Below, one piece after another: positions 44,996 through 53,708 of a stretch of 64,000 nucleotides of DNA. A program made the position numbers and the translations under genes. The notes under the pieces were generated by a model that was not told where the DNA came from, searched no databases, and worked only from the letters and a program-made list of their open reading frames with translations. The DNA is from Gammaproteobacteria bacterium (GTDB taxonomy: Bacteria; Pseudomonadota; Gammaproteobacteria; Steroidobacterales; XN24): positions 1 to 64,000 of the forward strand of contig JARFQW010000034.1 of the NCBI GenBank assembly GCA_029287575.1, written 5' to 3'. The first letter of the stretch is position 1, and each line of letters starts with the position of its first letter.

Positions 44996-45793
44996 TCAGC
45001 GCACCTGGAGATGACGAATCAGGTGCCGGTCGATATAGGTCTTGGCTTCCAGGGTCAGGCGTTCCTGCTGGAGCTGGAGCTGGTGGACCAGAAACATCAG
45101 CACAATGCTGATCAACAGGGCGATGAAGGTGGAATTGAAGGCCACACCCAGGCTCTGGGTGACACCGGTGATGTCGCCTTCGACGGCTTTGTGGGCCTGG
45201 GCCAGGGCCTCACCGATACCCCGCACGGTGCCGATAAACCCGATCGACGGGATGGCCCAGGCAATGTAGCGGATCATGGCGAGTTCCGAGTCCAGCCGCT
45301 CGGATTCCTCGTCGCAGACCGAGTAGGCCGCCGAGGCGACATCCTGGACATTGCGGGTGGAGCTGAACCGGTGCAGACCGGTCGAGATGGCTCGCGGCAG
45401 CAGACGGTCCTGGGTCCGGTCCGGCAATGCCTGGATCTGGCGCTGGTACTCACGGGTGTCCTCGGGAAGTATTCGCATCCCCTCGGCAACCGGAACGAGT
45501 TCTTCGTCCATGAGGTTTCCTTCGCGCAGGTTGGCCACCGCCTTGTAGCCCATGATGGCCATCGCCCACAGCATCAGGATGAACGCTGCTTCCTGCTCGA
45601 AATCCCGCACGATCACCCACAGGGACCGCTCGGCAACGTAGTCGGGATCCTCCTCGATGCGGATCTGCTGTTCGCGCATGTCCGCGTCCGCCTTGGGCCT
45701 GACCACGGACACGTACACACCGTGCACGATGATGACCGCCACGATGAGCGAAAAAATCTGGAAAACGAATTCAACGGGAAACTTTTTGTTCAT
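44996..45793 (-). CDS. MotA/TolQ/ExbB proton-channel family protein
   Basis: A 265-residue inner-membrane protein with four hydrophobic segments (about 8-30, 68-87, 172-192, 212-238). The channel signature GFIGTVRGIGEALAQ and GVTQSLGVAFNSTFIALLIS matches the MotA_ExbB domain (GLLGTVxG; TxxGLxxA). In known systems five copies surround two ExbD/MotB helices and use proton flow to power force or gating. The N-terminus resembles a longer periplasmic-loop variant. It starts 6 bases after the small exported protein and precedes the FHA gene by 11 bases. No canonical exbD or tolR is present; the two vWA proteins supply the D-type helix. Confidence 0.88.
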   Translation of the reverse strand: MNKKFPVEFVFQIFSLIVAVIIVHGVYVSVVRPKADADMREQQIRIEEDPDYVAERSLWVIVRDFEQEAAFILMLWAMAIMGYKAVANLREGNLMDEELVPVAEGMRILPEDTREYQRQIQALPDRTQDRLLPRAISTGLHRFSSTRNVQDVASAAYSVCDEESERLDSELAMIRYIAWAIPSIGFIGTVRGIGEALAQAHKAVEGDITGVTQSLGVAFNSTFIALLISIVLMFLVHQLQLQQERLTLEAKTYIDRHLIRHLQVR

Positions 45794-45799
45794 GCTGGC

Positions 45800-46048
45800 T
45801 CAGATGTCGACCGGGAACGAGATGGCGGCGTCGGCAGGAATTTTCTCCGTCGGAATGAATACTTCGGTACGCCCACCGCTGGCGGGGGCGGGCGGTGGCG
45901 CCGCGACCGGCGCCTCTTGTGCGGGCGGCGTCGTCTCCGCCTCGTTGTCGCGCTCCTCCTCGGCCTCCTGGGCGAGGCCGGCATTCGCCGTCAGCAGCAC
46001 CGCGAGGCTCGTGGCAATCCAGCCTGGGCGGGGTGTCGTTGCCTTCAC
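45800..46048 (-). CDS. Small exported protein of the vWA/ExbB operon
   Basis: An 82-residue protein: basic start (VKATTPRPGW), hydrophobic signal (IATSLAVLLTANAGLAQ), an acidic/Pro/Ala-rich linker and a short conserved-looking C-terminus (TEVFIPTEKIPADAAISFPV). GTG 46048 has GGGAGAG about 5 bases upstream. An alternative GTG/ATG (46075/46072) overlaps the stop of the previous gene. Such a peptide could be a periplasmic accessory of the channel complex. No family recognised. Confidence 0.65.
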   Translation of the reverse strand: MKATTPRPGWIATSLAVLLTANAGLAQEAEEERDNEAETTPPAQEAPVAAPPPAPASGGRTEVFIPTEKIPADAAISFPVDI

Positions 46049-46071
46049 GTCGTCTCTCCCGATGCAGCGCA

Positions 46072-48504
46072 TCACTCGAGGTAGCGGACGATGCGGAAAC
46101 CCACATCGGCTCGCGGCTTGTCACCATAGTCCCGGTAGGTCCAGCGCAGTTCGGTGATGCTCGAATGCATCCAGCTGGAGCCCCGGATCACCCGGAACTC
46201 ACCGCTCTGGGCTCCGGTCGGGTCGACCACCAGTTTACTCCGGTCGCCCGGGTAAACGCCGTAGATGTCATTTGTCCACTCGGCCACGTTGCCGCCCGCA
46301 TCGTTCAGCCCCAGCCCGTTCGGGGGAAAACTGCCGACCGGGGCAGAGACCGGAAACTTGTCGTTGTAGCCGGCGATCACGCGTCCGGCAGTCGCCCGGG
46401 CCGACTCATCGGCGAAATTTCCCGCCTCACCGGTGGGCGGCATTTTCGGGCCCCACGGGTAGCGCGGCGCATCGCCGGCGCGGCCGGCGTAGCGTGTGAC
46501 CCAGACCCATTCTGCCTCGGTGGGCAGCCGGTACCCGATGGGGACGGGCGCAACGGGCAACATCTTCCCGTCCTCCTCCCGGTAGGCCGGCGGCAGCTTG
46601 TCGCGGGCAGAAAGCCAGTTGCAGTAGCGCGCGGCCTGGTCCCAGGACACGTTGGCTACCGGCTGTTTGGCCGCGTCCAGGCCGAGCCCCCCCACGGCCC
46701 CGGAATAGTGCTTGCTGTCGAATTCCCTGAACTGCCCGTTCGTGGTCTCGGTCACGGCAATGTAGAAGGGTCTCGTAAGCTCCACCTGGCGCAGGCTTTC
46801 GTTGGACCGCCGGCCCTGATCCCGGCGCGATGAGCCCATCAAGAACCGGCCGGGCTGCACCAGACGCATTTCCAGACCCTGGGCGGTGGCGATCACCGGC
46901 TTGATGGACTCCGCCTTGACCTGAGCGTCGGTCTTCAGGCGCAGGCTGACCCGCTGTTCGAATCCGGGCCGAGGGGTTACCGAAACGGATGCACTGGCAT
47001 GCCCGGGGGCCCTCGCCTCGATGCTGTGGGGCACGGAGGTCAGCTCCAGCACGCCGTCCTTCGGCGCCGCCGGACGGCCATCCACGTAGATCTTTGCATC
47101 CGGTGGTGAAACGTCCACCCGCACGAGTCCCGTCCGCCCGGCGAGATCGACTCGCAGCGTCTTCGATTCCCCGGAAGCCAGGGTCACCGTCCGGCGGGCG
47201 TCCTGGGAGCCGGCCCGACTCAGCTGGATCCGGTGCGCCTCACCGCCTTCCAGAGAAAGTTCCAGGGGCGTGCGGCCCACGTACTGACCGTCCAGCAATA
47301 CGCTGGCTCCGCTCGGCCGGGTAACGACACTCAGGCGGGCATCGGCGGGCTCCAGCACGATGTCATCGAGTACCCGGTCGTCTCCCGCGGTCACTTCGAG
47401 GCGTTCGGACCAGGTCTTGAAGCCCTCCTTGCTGATCAACACCTCGCGGGTGCCCGACAACAGCTCCAGGCTCAGCGGCGTCGTCCCTGCCAGCTCGTCG
47501 CCGACCCTCAGCTCAGCGCCTTCGGGCCTTGTGCTGATGGAATAGACGGCCCAGTCCGGTGCAAGCTCCACGTCGACACTGCGGCGTGCCCCGCCACCGG
47601 CGATATCGAGGGTTTCCTCGTGGGCCTGGTAGCGGGGCGCCTCCACCCGGAGCACGTAGGAGCCCTCGCGCAGCGGCCAGTCCTCCAGGGGCGCCTCGCC
47701 CACGCGCTCACCGTCAACGAGCACGACGGCATCGGCTACGTCCTGCACCTGGACGGTGACCGCGTCCGGAAGCCGAACGAGCGCGAGGCGGATGCCGTCG
47801 GGACCGTCCCCGGTGACTTCAAGGGTCTGCTCCAGGTCCTCGTATTCCGGATGGCGGGCGGTTACCTGATAGGTTCCGGGGCGCAGGAGATAGTGATCCG
47901 ATAGACGCCACCGAAACAGGCCGCCGTCGAGCTCGACCTCGGCAGTCGCGGGATCCGCCTCGATCCGGACCGGCGTGGCCGTGAAGATAAACCAGGCCAG
48001 CAGGGCGAGCACGGTCAGCAGGCCGTAGACCAGCACATTGAATCCCGTTCTGCGACGCCGTTCCGATGGCGGTGCCGGCGCCGTTTCACGGCGAAATTCC
48101 ACCGCGGAGACTGTTTCTGCGGTCACCGGCTCCGCGCCGGCGGCAGGTTCGTCCACGAGCAGCGGCGGTGCCGTGACGTCCTCGGACTCTTCGAGATGCA
48201 TCTCCAGCGAATCGCTCACGCTGCTCACAGTCAGCGTGGCGTCGCCTATCAGGATGGCATCGCCGGCAGCCAGCCATCGGGAGCCCGCGAGCGCTTCGCC
48301 GTTGACCTCGATACCGCGCGCTCCGGGGGCAGGCTGCACGTAGAACCGGTCACCGCTGTGGCCAACGAACGCCGCGACCGCCGGCAGATCGCCTCCCGGC
48401 ACCGGCACGGCCGCCTGCGATCCGGGTCCGACGGACAGCGGCAACGCCTGCTCGTCGAAATCCAGCGTATCGCCACGCACGGTCACTCTGACGACGGTAC
48501 TCAA
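46072..48504 (-). CDS. FHA / TM / five PEGA-like repeats / SUMF1-domain protein
   Basis: An 810-residue single-span protein. Residues 1-100 are an FHA-like cytoplasmic domain (LSVGPGSQAAV; IEVNGEALAG; GDAILIGDATLTV). A basic segment and span (GFNVLVYGLLTVLALLAWFI, ~154-175) follow. Periplasmic residues ~178-525 hold five PEGA-like repeats (e.g. VTRPSGASVLLDGQYVGRTP). Residues ~542-808 are a SUMF1/EgtB/PvdO-type domain (FLMGSS, RLPTEAEWVW, GGNVAEWTND, VIRGSSW, GFRIVR). The Cys residues used by formylglycine-generating enzymes are absent, so it is probably a ligand-binding or structural version. It overlaps the pseudokinase stop by 4 bases. Confidence 0.88.
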   Translation of the reverse strand: MSTVVRVTVRGDTLDFDEQALPLSVGPGSQAAVPVPGGDLPAVAAFVGHSGDRFYVQPAPGARGIEVNGEALAGSRWLAAGDAILIGDATLTVSSVSDSLEMHLEESEDVTAPPLLVDEPAAGAEPVTAETVSAVEFRRETAPAPPSERRRRTGFNVLVYGLLTVLALLAWFIFTATPVRIEADPATAEVELDGGLFRWRLSDHYLLRPGTYQVTARHPEYEDLEQTLEVTGDGPDGIRLALVRLPDAVTVQVQDVADAVVLVDGERVGEAPLEDWPLREGSYVLRVEAPRYQAHEETLDIAGGGARRSVDVELAPDWAVYSISTRPEGAELRVGDELAGTTPLSLELLSGTREVLISKEGFKTWSERLEVTAGDDRVLDDIVLEPADARLSVVTRPSGASVLLDGQYVGRTPLELSLEGGEAHRIQLSRAGSQDARRTVTLASGESKTLRVDLAGRTGLVRVDVSPPDAKIYVDGRPAAPKDGVLELTSVPHSIEARAPGHASASVSVTPRPGFEQRVSLRLKTDAQVKAESIKPVIATAQGLEMRLVQPGRFLMGSSRRDQGRRSNESLRQVELTRPFYIAVTETTNGQFREFDSKHYSGAVGGLGLDAAKQPVANVSWDQAARYCNWLSARDKLPPAYREEDGKMLPVAPVPIGYRLPTEAEWVWVTRYAGRAGDAPRYPWGPKMPPTGEAGNFADESARATAGRVIAGYNDKFPVSAPVGSFPPNGLGLNDAGGNVAEWTNDIYGVYPGDRSKLVVDPTGAQSGEFRVIRGSSWMHSSITELRWTYRDYGDKPRADVGFRIVRYLE

Positions 48505-50780
48505 ATGGGCTCCTCGCAGCGTACCGTCACCGGCGCGACGGGCTCTCCGGGCATGATAGTGAACTCCACGCGAACATCGCGATACCCCACACGGGTTCCG
48601 ACCGCTGTGTACCGGCCGGGTTTCAGGCTGAGCTGATGCGTGTCGAAGGCGCCCAGCCGGCCGACGCGGTAGACGGTGACTTCGGTGGCGTTGTCCGAAA
48701 CGACCGAGACCGGCACCGGCTGGGCCGCCAGGCGGAGCTGCCGGTCAAGGCGCTGAATCTGTTCGTCGAGACGGGGCGTTACCGGGCTGATGGCGCGGGC
48801 CGCCGCCAGATCCCTGGCCGCCGATGCTGACACCGCATCGGCCGCCAGACGCAGCGGGTCGCCCAGGTAGGCTTCGATCCGCTCGTCGAGCGCCTGGCGA
48901 TAACGGGCCTGGGCCACGCCTTCCTGAGCAAATGCCAGACTGGCATCCTCCTTCAGGATGGCCTCGTAGGCCGCGACAGCCGCGGCCCAGCGCTCGGCCG
49001 AGACGGCGGTCTCGGCATCGGCCCGATGGCTCTCGATACGCACCCGCCGTGCCCCCTCGTCGGCCTGCACCAGGCCGTCCCGGGGCCCCTCCGCTGACGG
49101 CCGCATGGCCGCCGCTGCCTCGAACCGGGCACGCGCCGTGGCAAAATCCGCCGCCTCCAGGGCTGCGTACCCCTGACTCATGAGCCGGCGAAAACCGGCC
49201 CCGGCCCGTGCCGAAGCGACCCGGTCGCGGGCCTCGATGGCCGGCGCGTACTGGGGATCCGCAGCCGCCGCCTTCCCGTAGGCTTCAGCCGCCGCGGCCA
49301 GTTCGCCGGCACTCTCGGCCGCGGCCCCGTCAGCCATGAGCACCAGCACGTCCGGAAGCTGCCGGGCCCGGGCCAGGCCGGCGTCGGCAACGCCATTGGC
49401 GGGATCCATGATCAGCGCCGCCTCGAACGCTTCCACGGCACCCTCGGCATCCGCCTGCTCGAGGGCCTGCGCGCCGTTGGCCAGGTGCTCGGCCAGCCGC
49501 TGCGGGATGCCGCTCTCGACCTCGCGAAACCCGGCCAGGGCCGATTCCCAGGCCGCGCTCGCCACCGCATAGTCCCGCCGGCCGAACGCCTCCTCGCCAT
49601 CGAGGAACTGCTCCTCGGCGGTCCGCCATACCGGCCCGCCCCAGCGCTCCACGGTCCGGCTGGCCAGCCCGGCCCGGACGGGCTCGATGTCGGTCAGCAA
49701 CGCTTCGGCGGCCCGTTTCGCCTCGAGAAGCCGGCGTATCTCCGCCTGGGGGTCTTCGGCCTCCTCGGGGGACTCGGCGGTGACCGGATCCGGCGCCTGG
49801 GGAATGTCATCATTCACCATCCGGGGCAGAACGAAGATAACGCCGAGCATCCCGGCCAAAAGGAGCGCCAGACCGCCCCAGACGGCGAGGGTCATGCCGC
49901 GGCCGGTTCCCGCGGGCCTTGGACTCGCCACCGGGGACGGTCCCGGGGTCGTCCTGCGGAACCCGGCGCCGTCTCGTGGCATCGGCGTCAGCCGCTCGCC
50001 CGCCGGCGCCTCCAGCGATCCGTCCGCGCCCGGACCCAGCGCAGCCAGCTCCCGCGCCGCCTCCCCGAGGTCGGAAAGACGCTCGGCCAGCGCCGGGGCG
50101 CGGAGCCGTTCGATCAATGCCGCCAGCACCCGGGGTACCGGCTCGCCCGCGGCGTCGCTCGCCGGCAACGGCTCCCCGGGGCCGGTCCCGAGCAGCCAGG
50201 CCGCGATCTCGCCGATCGCGAACACGTCGTCCGCCGGCGCTGGCGGGTCGCCGGCGGTCTGCTGCGGGCTCATGAACCGGTTTGCCGGCAAGCCGGCGGC
50301 CGCTGCGAGAATTGCCTCGCAGGCGAATCCCCAGACCCGGGGCCGACCGGCGGCATCGAAGCGCACGTGTACCGGCGTGAGGCTGCGATGAACCACTCCC
50401 TGGCGATGGGCTTCCGCCACGGTCTCGGCGATTTGCGACAGCACCGGCAGCCATTCCTCGGACGGCCGCCCCGCCCAGCCAACGAGGGCCTCCCCGTCGG
50501 CAGGCTCCATGCTAATGGAAGGCGTGTCGTCGTCCGGGTGGAAATCCAGCAGTCTCAGGACACCGCGATGGTGCAATCGGCGCGCCTGGACGCAGGCCCT
50601 GCGCAGCGCATCGAGAGCATCACCCGTCCAGGGCGGTCCCTTGCGGCCGGTGCGAAGCAGCACCGGCTCGTCGAGCGTGGTGTCGCGGGCGGTCCAGAGT
50701 TCGCCCAGTTCGTCCTTGTCCACCCGGCGTATGAGCTGGAATCGGGTGGAGGGAGTCGGTCCCTCGACTAGTCCGGTCAT
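48501..50780 (-). CDS. Membrane-anchored pseudokinase with periplasmic TPR-like region
   Basis: A 759-residue protein. Residues ~10-250 have a Ser/Thr-kinase fold but key residues are gone: the Gly-rich loop is DKDELGELW, the VAIK lysine is replaced by Arg (VLLR, ~40-43), the catalytic Asp of HRD is Ser (HRSLTPVHV, 131-139) and DFG is WGF (~150-152). The F-helix Asp (DVFAIG, Asp185) persists. A span (TLAVWGGLALLLAGMLGVIF, ~297-316) leads to a helical, Ala-rich TPR-like region (~340-690) and a short beta-rich C-terminal domain (GRYTAVGTRVGYRDVRVEF). Likely binds, rather than makes, phosphate signals. It begins 10 bases after the lipoprotein gene. Confidence 0.85.
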   Translation of the reverse strand: MTGLVEGPTPSTRFQLIRRVDKDELGELWTARDTTLDEPVLLRTGRKGPPWTGDALDALRRACVQARRLHHRGVLRLLDFHPDDDTPSISMEPADGEALVGWAGRPSEEWLPVLSQIAETVAEAHRQGVVHRSLTPVHVRFDAAGRPRVWGFACEAILAAAAGLPANRFMSPQQTAGDPPAPADDVFAIGEIAAWLLGTGPGEPLPASDAAGEPVPRVLAALIERLRAPALAERLSDLGEAARELAALGPGADGSLEAPAGERLTPMPRDGAGFRRTTPGPSPVASPRPAGTGRGMTLAVWGGLALLLAGMLGVIFVLPRMVNDDIPQAPDPVTAESPEEAEDPQAEIRRLLEAKRAAEALLTDIEPVRAGLASRTVERWGGPVWRTAEEQFLDGEEAFGRRDYAVASAAWESALAGFREVESGIPQRLAEHLANGAQALEQADAEGAVEAFEAALIMDPANGVADAGLARARQLPDVLVLMADGAAAESAGELAAAAEAYGKAAAADPQYAPAIEARDRVASARAGAGFRRLMSQGYAALEAADFATARARFEAAAAMRPSAEGPRDGLVQADEGARRVRIESHRADAETAVSAERWAAAVAAYEAILKEDASLAFAQEGVAQARYRQALDERIEAYLGDPLRLAADAVSASAARDLAAARAISPVTPRLDEQIQRLDRQLRLAAQPVPVSVVSDNATEVTVYRVGRLGAFDTHQLSLKPGRYTAVGTRVGYRDVRVEFTIMPGEPVAPVTVRCEEPI

Positions 50781-50790
50781 AGGCTCCGGA

Positions 50791-52059
50791 TCAGGGTTCG
50801 GACGACTCCGAGGTGGCAGCCACCTCGGTTTCGGAGCCGGTGGCGGGCAGACCTGTCTCGGTGGTCCAGATTTCCTGCATCAGCCGCTGCCACTCGCCGT
50901 ACTGGGTTGCCGCCGAACCCGTCAAGCGCCGCTCCTCACCCTGCACCTCGACAACCGCGGGCTGAATGTCCGCATTGAACGACTCGCCCAGTTCCGAAAT
51001 GGCGTCAGCGTGGATCTTGGCCTCCTTCGCGGTCTGCAGGCCGGCGCGGAATATCCCGATACCGCCAATCAGCGCCACGTCGCTGGCGACGGCCGCGGTC
51101 CGGCTGTCCGCCTCCGCCCCCATGGCCACGGCGCCGATCACCGCGGCCGCGCCGATCATTTGCTGCCAGCGGGCCGTGCGCTTGACCTCGCGCAGGTTGA
51201 GAATTTCCTCATAGGAGAATTTGCGCCAGCTTTCGTAGGGCTCTTCCATCTGCCGGTGAAAGGTCCCGTAGTGGTCATTGAGGGTGTCGATGAACATGTA
51301 GTCCCGCTCCCTTACCAGCCGCACGCGCGCCAGCATCGGGTCGTCCACCGCGGGGAGCCGCGCCACTTTCAGATCCCCTTCACGGTCCTCGGTCAGGTGC
51401 TCGCCGAAAGCCGCCGGCGCGATACTGCCCGCAAAGCGGAGTTCGGCGACCTGCCGGACATTCTGCAGGTCCTCGGTGGCCAGCGTTTCGCGGTATTCCA
51501 GCAGGTCATTGGCGACCGCGTTGTAGAGGCTCTGGAACGGATCGCGGTCCAGCACGCTGCTGTCGGAATAGGACGCACCGTCGGCCCGGCCCTTGTAGCG
51601 GTTCTTGAACCAGACCCGGTTGGTGGCGTCCATTGCCTTGATCTCCAGGACCAGAATCTCACCGTCGGACTCGACTATCTTTCCCTTCAAATGCACATCC
51701 AGGGAGTTGGACCGCTCCGGCACGACCCGCACCATGCCCCAGTGGCCGGTCTTTTGCAGCGTATCCTTCAGCTGGACGGCGATATAGCTGGCCTCGGCCT
51801 CGCGGACATTGCGGAACACGCCTTCCTCGGTAGCCTCACCCTCATCGGGCAATCCGGTTTCGAACACCCCGACGCCGATGTCCAGAAGCCGGGCCTCGGG
51901 GATCTCCACCTGCGCCTGCGCGGCCGGCGTGTAGGGTTCCGGACGCGTTTCGCTGACCACGCACCCGGCGAGCGGCAACAGTGCCATGACGACGATCCAG
52001 CGCCGGGCACGGAGAGAAAAAAGCTTGCTTGCGTTCATAGCCCGATGAGACCTACTCAT
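50791..52059 (-). CDS. Lipoprotein of the vWA/ExbB operon
   Basis: A 422-residue lipoprotein with lipobox LAGC (Cys33 from ATG 52059). The body is alpha/beta and acidic (ESDGEILVLEIKAMDATNRVW). Near the C-terminus a glycine/alanine hydrophobic stretch (MIGAAAVIGAVAMGAEADSR, ~290-310, then VALIGGIGIF) could insert in the membrane. ATG 52059 overlaps the stop of the Ser-rich lipoprotein; internal ATG 52038 also gives a good signal peptide. I recognise no domain. With the Ser-rich lipoprotein it may form the outer-membrane end of the complex. Confidence 0.75.
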   Translation of the reverse strand: MSRSHRAMNASKLFSLRARRWIVVMALLPLAGCVVSETRPEPYTPAAQAQVEIPEARLLDIGVGVFETGLPDEGEATEEGVFRNVREAEASYIAVQLKDTLQKTGHWGMVRVVPERSNSLDVHLKGKIVESDGEILVLEIKAMDATNRVWFKNRYKGRADGASYSDSSVLDRDPFQSLYNAVANDLLEYRETLATEDLQNVRQVAELRFAGSIAPAAFGEHLTEDREGDLKVARLPAVDDPMLARVRLVRERDYMFIDTLNDHYGTFHRQMEEPYESWRKFSYEEILNLREVKRTARWQQMIGAAAVIGAVAMGAEADSRTAAVASDVALIGGIGIFRAGLQTAKEAKIHADAISELGESFNADIQPAVVEVQGEERRLTGSAATQYGEWQRLMQEIWTTETGLPATGSETEVAATSESSEP

Positions 52060-53626
52060 CCACTCCCGTCTTGTACGTCCGGTATTCCTCCCAGAGCTTC
52101 TCCCTGAGCACCGGGTCCTTTTCGTTCATGGCCGCCTCGCGAAGCTGACGGGCAACGATGTCGTCATCCCTGCCGTCGCCGACGTCGCTTGGAACCTCGC
52201 TCGTTCCGGCCTGGCCCTCGGCATTGCCCGACGGCGCGCCGGACCGGCCGGTCGGACCACCGATCGGGCCGCCGCCCGCGGACTGCTGGCCCTGGCCCTG
52301 GCTTTGCGAACCGGTCCCCTGGGAACCCGCTTCGCCCATGCCGCCGGCGGACGCCGCATCGCCCGGTCCGCCGGGGTAGCCGCCCTCGGCCGACCCCATG
52401 CCGCCGGGACCGCCGCCCTCCATGCCCGCGCCGGCGCCGGAAGCGGCGGCAACCGCGCGGCCGCGCTCGGAAATCCGGCCCTGTTCTTCCAGAATCATCC
52501 CGTCGAAGTCCCCGAGGGACTCCGAAAGCTCCTTGTCCAGGCCCGCGATCCGATCACTGTTGGTCTGTCCTCCCGGCCCGGATCCGGCCTCACCGGCTCC
52601 GGTTCCGGCCTCGCCGCCGGTCCCGCTCTGGGGGCCACCGCCGGGAGCACCCTCGGACCCGCTGCCGCCAGGTTCCCCGCCGGACGCGCCGCTGGCGCCC
52701 GTGCCCTGGGGACCCGATCCGCCCTGCGCGCCGCCCTCGGCTCCCGCCTGGCCACCGGCTGTACTCGAACCATTCGCGCCACCGGCACCGTCGGATCCGG
52801 GCACGCCACCGGCCGACCCCGCGCTGCCGCCGGGCTGACCCTGGCTTCCCGCCGCGGCCGCACCCTGGCCCTCGCCCTGGGTGCCGCTCTGCTCCCCTGC
52901 GGTGCCGGCGCCCGAGGACGATCCGCCACCGGCCTGGGAGCCCTCCGAACCCTGCGCGCCCTGCTGGCTTCCCGCAGCGCCGCCCGAGCCCGCCTGTTGC
53001 TGAGCCCCGGGCACGTTGGCGACCTCGCCACCGCCGGCCTGCGAACTGGCACCCTGCTGGGACCCGGTCTGGCCGGCCTGCTGACCCTGACTACCGCTTT
53101 GCTGGGCTCCGGACTGCCCCGCCTGCTGGCCCTGGGCGCCATCCTGCTGGGCCCCGGACTGACTCTGCTGGCCGCCGCTTTCGCCGGCCGCCGACTGCTG
53201 CCCGCCGGCGACCTCCGCCGCGCTGCCCGCCTGACCCGCCTCACTGGCCGAGTCGCCCGCCGAACTGGCCTCACCGGCACTTTGCTGCTGGCCCTGCTCC
53301 GACTGGCTGTCAGAACTCTCGCTCTGGGCGCTGGAACTCTCGGAGCTGGAGCTTTGCGACGAACTGCTCGAGGAACTCGAAGAGCTCGACGAGCTGCTCG
53401 AGGAACTGGGAGTCGGCAGCGGCGGAAGCCCCGGGATCTGCACGGAACTGGAGCTGCTGGACGAGCTCGAGGGGCTCGGCATCGGCGGCGGCGGACTGGA
53501 CGACGAGGATGAGGAACTGGAGCTGCTGGACTGGCTCTGGCTACTCGCGCATCCGGCCAGCACCAGGGCCAGACCGAAAGTCATCGCCGCGGCCGATAAC
53601 CGCCTCGTTGCGTGGTCAGAACCCAT
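52052..53626 (-). CDS. Lipoprotein with Ser-tract and Gly/Gln/Ser-rich low-complexity stalk
   Basis: A 524-residue lipoprotein: signal and lipobox (LVLAGC, Cys26), then serine runs of 12, 9 and 18 residues interrupted by Pro-rich pieces (VQIPGLPPLPTP), then ~300 residues of Gly/Gln/Ser/Ala-rich, probably disordered sequence. A small helical island (DRIAGLDKELSESLGDFDGM, about 360-380) and a charged C-terminal helix (DDDIVARQLREAAMNEKDPV, then LREKLWEEYRTYK) look like the functional contacts. The serine codons are mixed, so this is not a simple triplet expansion. First gene of the operon. A flexible tether crossing the periplasm is a reasonable inference. Confidence 0.75.
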   Translation of the reverse strand: MGSDHATRRLSAAAMTFGLALVLAGCASSQSQSSSSSSSSSSSSPPPPMPSPSSSSSSSSSVQIPGLPPLPTPSSSSSSSSSSSSSSSSSQSSSSESSSAQSESSDSQSEQGQQQSAGEASSAGDSASEAGQAGSAAEVAGGQQSAAGESGGQQSQSGAQQDGAQGQQAGQSGAQQSGSQGQQAGQTGSQQGASSQAGGGEVANVPGAQQQAGSGGAAGSQQGAQGSEGSQAGGGSSSGAGTAGEQSGTQGEGQGAAAAGSQGQPGGSAGSAGGVPGSDGAGGANGSSTAGGQAGAEGGAQGGSGPQGTGASGASGGEPGGSGSEGAPGGGPQSGTGGEAGTGAGEAGSGPGGQTNSDRIAGLDKELSESLGDFDGMILEEQGRISERGRAVAAASGAGAGMEGGGPGGMGSAEGGYPGGPGDAASAGGMGEAGSQGTGSQSQGQGQQSAGGGPIGGPTGRSGAPSGNAEGQAGTSEVPSDVGDGRDDDIVARQLREAAMNEKDPVLREKLWEEYRTYKTGVDE

Positions 53627-53708
53627 CAGCCCCCTCCGGCGCCAACGCAGCGCCCGTTGCTATAGACGGTCAATTCCGCCCCCGAGTTCCTCGGCGAGCC
53701 CACTCGGA

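Larger units (their letters stand above)
41511..53626 (-). other. Predicted nine-gene envelope-complex operon
   Basis: Nine same-strand genes with junctions of -11 to +23 bases. Order of transcription: Ser/Gly/Gln lipoprotein, lipoprotein, pseudokinase-repeat protein, FHA-TM-PEGA-SUMF1 protein, small exported protein, MotA/TolQ/ExbB protein, degenerate Hsp70-like/FHA protein, and two ExbD-helix/coiled-coil/vWA proteins. Several starts overlap the preceding stop by 4 to 11 bases, implying coupled synthesis of complex subunits. No transport ATPase, nuclease or other obvious effector is included. Confidence 0.75.

Noticed and set aside
41511-53626. Operon considered as a type VI secretion or Zorya defence locus
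   Set aside because: No T6SS sheath, baseplate or ClpV genes, and no Zorya helicase/nuclease genes. Only the motor and signalling domain types are shared.
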